Part shown: positions 4,953 through 5,490 of the stretch, piece after piece
How the letters are laid out: the number at the start of each line of letters is the position of its first letter
How positions within the stretch are numbered: the first letter of the stretch is position 1
Assembly: GCA_030610325.1 (NCBI GenBank)
Contig: JAUWRZ010000168.1
Span: 1-5,490, forward strand
DNA: 5,490 nucleotides
Direction: 5' to 3'
DNA from: Sulfurimonadaceae bacterium
Lineage (GTDB): Bacteria > Campylobacterota > Campylobacteria > Campylobacterales > Sulfurimonadaceae
Notes under the pieces: model-generated
What the model was told of the DNA's origin: nothing
Seen by the model: only the letters and a program-made list of their open reading frames with translations
Database searches by the model: none
Translations under genes and position numbers: made by a program

Positions 4953-5490
4953 CTATACTGGCTTGACAGTCACACCATATTTATCTTCAGCAGCTTTACG
5001 CTCCTCAAGATGATAGCCTTCGATCTCGTTGAAGTTAAGGTATTTATAAATAGCCTCTTCTTTACCAGCGATCTTAGAAGGAACAAAGTCCATGTATTCT
5101 TTAACTGTAGGGATCTTACCAAGTTTTGAACATAATGCTGCAAGCTCTGCAGAACCAAGATAGACTTGAGTACCTTTACCTAGACGGTTGTCAAAGTTAC
5201 GAGTCGATGTTGAGAAGACAGTCGAGTCAACACGAGCAGACGCTTGATTACCCATACATAGTGAACATCCTGGGACCTCAGTAGTCGCTTCGATAGCATT
5301 AAATACATCGTAGTAACCTTCGTTGATCAGTTGCTGCTCATCCATACGTGTTGGTGGGACGATCCAGAATTTTTCAACACCATGTTTGCCCTCGCCTCTC
5401 ATGACTTCACCAGCTGCACGATAGTGACCGATATTTGTCATACAAGAACCTAAGAACACTTCATCGATCTTAGTGCCAGCGACTTCAGAA
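4953..5490 (-). CDS. acnB: Bifunctional aconitate hydratase 2 / 2-methylisocitrate dehydratase, C-terminal part (cut by window edge)
   Basis: AcnB interconverts citrate and isocitrate through cis-aconitate in the TCA cycle, using a [4Fe-4S] cluster in the cytosol. The last 178 codons are visible and the frame stays open to position 5490; the GTG at 5459 that could be mistaken for a start is an internal Val (IDEVFLGSC). The three cluster cysteines are present: one in GSCMTN (5442-5444) and two in [10 protein letters not shown] (5265-5267 and 5256-5258). Other AcnB hallmarks are [25 protein letters not shown] and [18 protein letters not shown]. The C-terminus extends some 45 residues beyond that last block and ends VTVKPV with a TAG stop. 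E. coli AcnB has 865 residues, so about four-fifths of the gene lies outside. It is on the same strand as the signalling cluster but separated from it by 302 bp with its own promoters, so it is probably a separate unit. Confidence 0.97.
   Translation of the reverse strand, partial: SEVAGTKIDEVFLGSCMTNIGHYRAAGEVMRGEGKHGVEKFWIVPPTRMDEQQLINEGYYDVFNAIEATTEVPGCSLCMGNQASARVDSTVFSTSTRNFDNRLGKGTQVYLGSAELAALCSKLGKIPTVKEYMDFVPSKIAGKEEAIYKYLNFNEIEGYHLEERKAAEDKYGVTVKPV

Overview
The window looks like chromosomal DNA from a member of the Campylobacterota (formerly Epsilonproteobacteria), most likely a free-living, Sulfurovum- or Sulfurimonas-like lineage. This is inferred from protein resemblance, from secA lying divergently beside a lolA-type gene (an arrangement I recall from Helicobacter and relatives), from an extended -10 promoter behind a T-tract, and from a B-type aconitase. 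No rRNA or other taxonomic marker is present, so genus is a guess.

Layout. Positions 1-377 (minus) hold the first 125 codons of secA. A 152-bp divergent promoter region follows, then lolA (530-1048, plus), the periplasmic lipoprotein chaperone. lolA converges on a minus-strand signalling cluster, and a hairpin (1095-1127) sits at the convergence. Read in transcription order, the cluster is: a degenerate receiver-GGDEF-EAL protein (3061-4650), a possible 34-residue small protein (2953-3057), and a receiver-coiled coil-GGDEF-EAL response regulator (1126-2952). A 302-bp gene-free stretch (4651-4952) separates the cluster from the 3' end of acnB (4953-5490, minus), which runs off the right edge.

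How the genes work together. secA and lolA serve envelope biogenesis: SecA drives export of pre-proteins, including prolipoproteins, and LolA carries mature lipoproteins across the periplasm. The two GGDEF-EAL genes are paralogues. Both have lost the GG of GGDEF and the first Asp of the metal-binding DxD, but keep the EAL catalytic residues. The reasonable reading is two c-di-GMP phosphodiesterases, one gated by phosphorylation and one probably not. acnB is a TCA-cycle gene with no evident functional tie to them.

The points most worth a second look are: the same-frame chain of GGDEF-EAL gene, small ORF and GGDEF-EAL gene; a sigma-28-like promoter upstream of the first GGDEF-EAL gene; a 12-bp element shared by that region and the secA upstream region; and a GACA tetranucleotide repeat upstream of the cluster. 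I found no CRISPR array, transposon, tRNA or rRNA, and nothing that amounts to a clearly new system.
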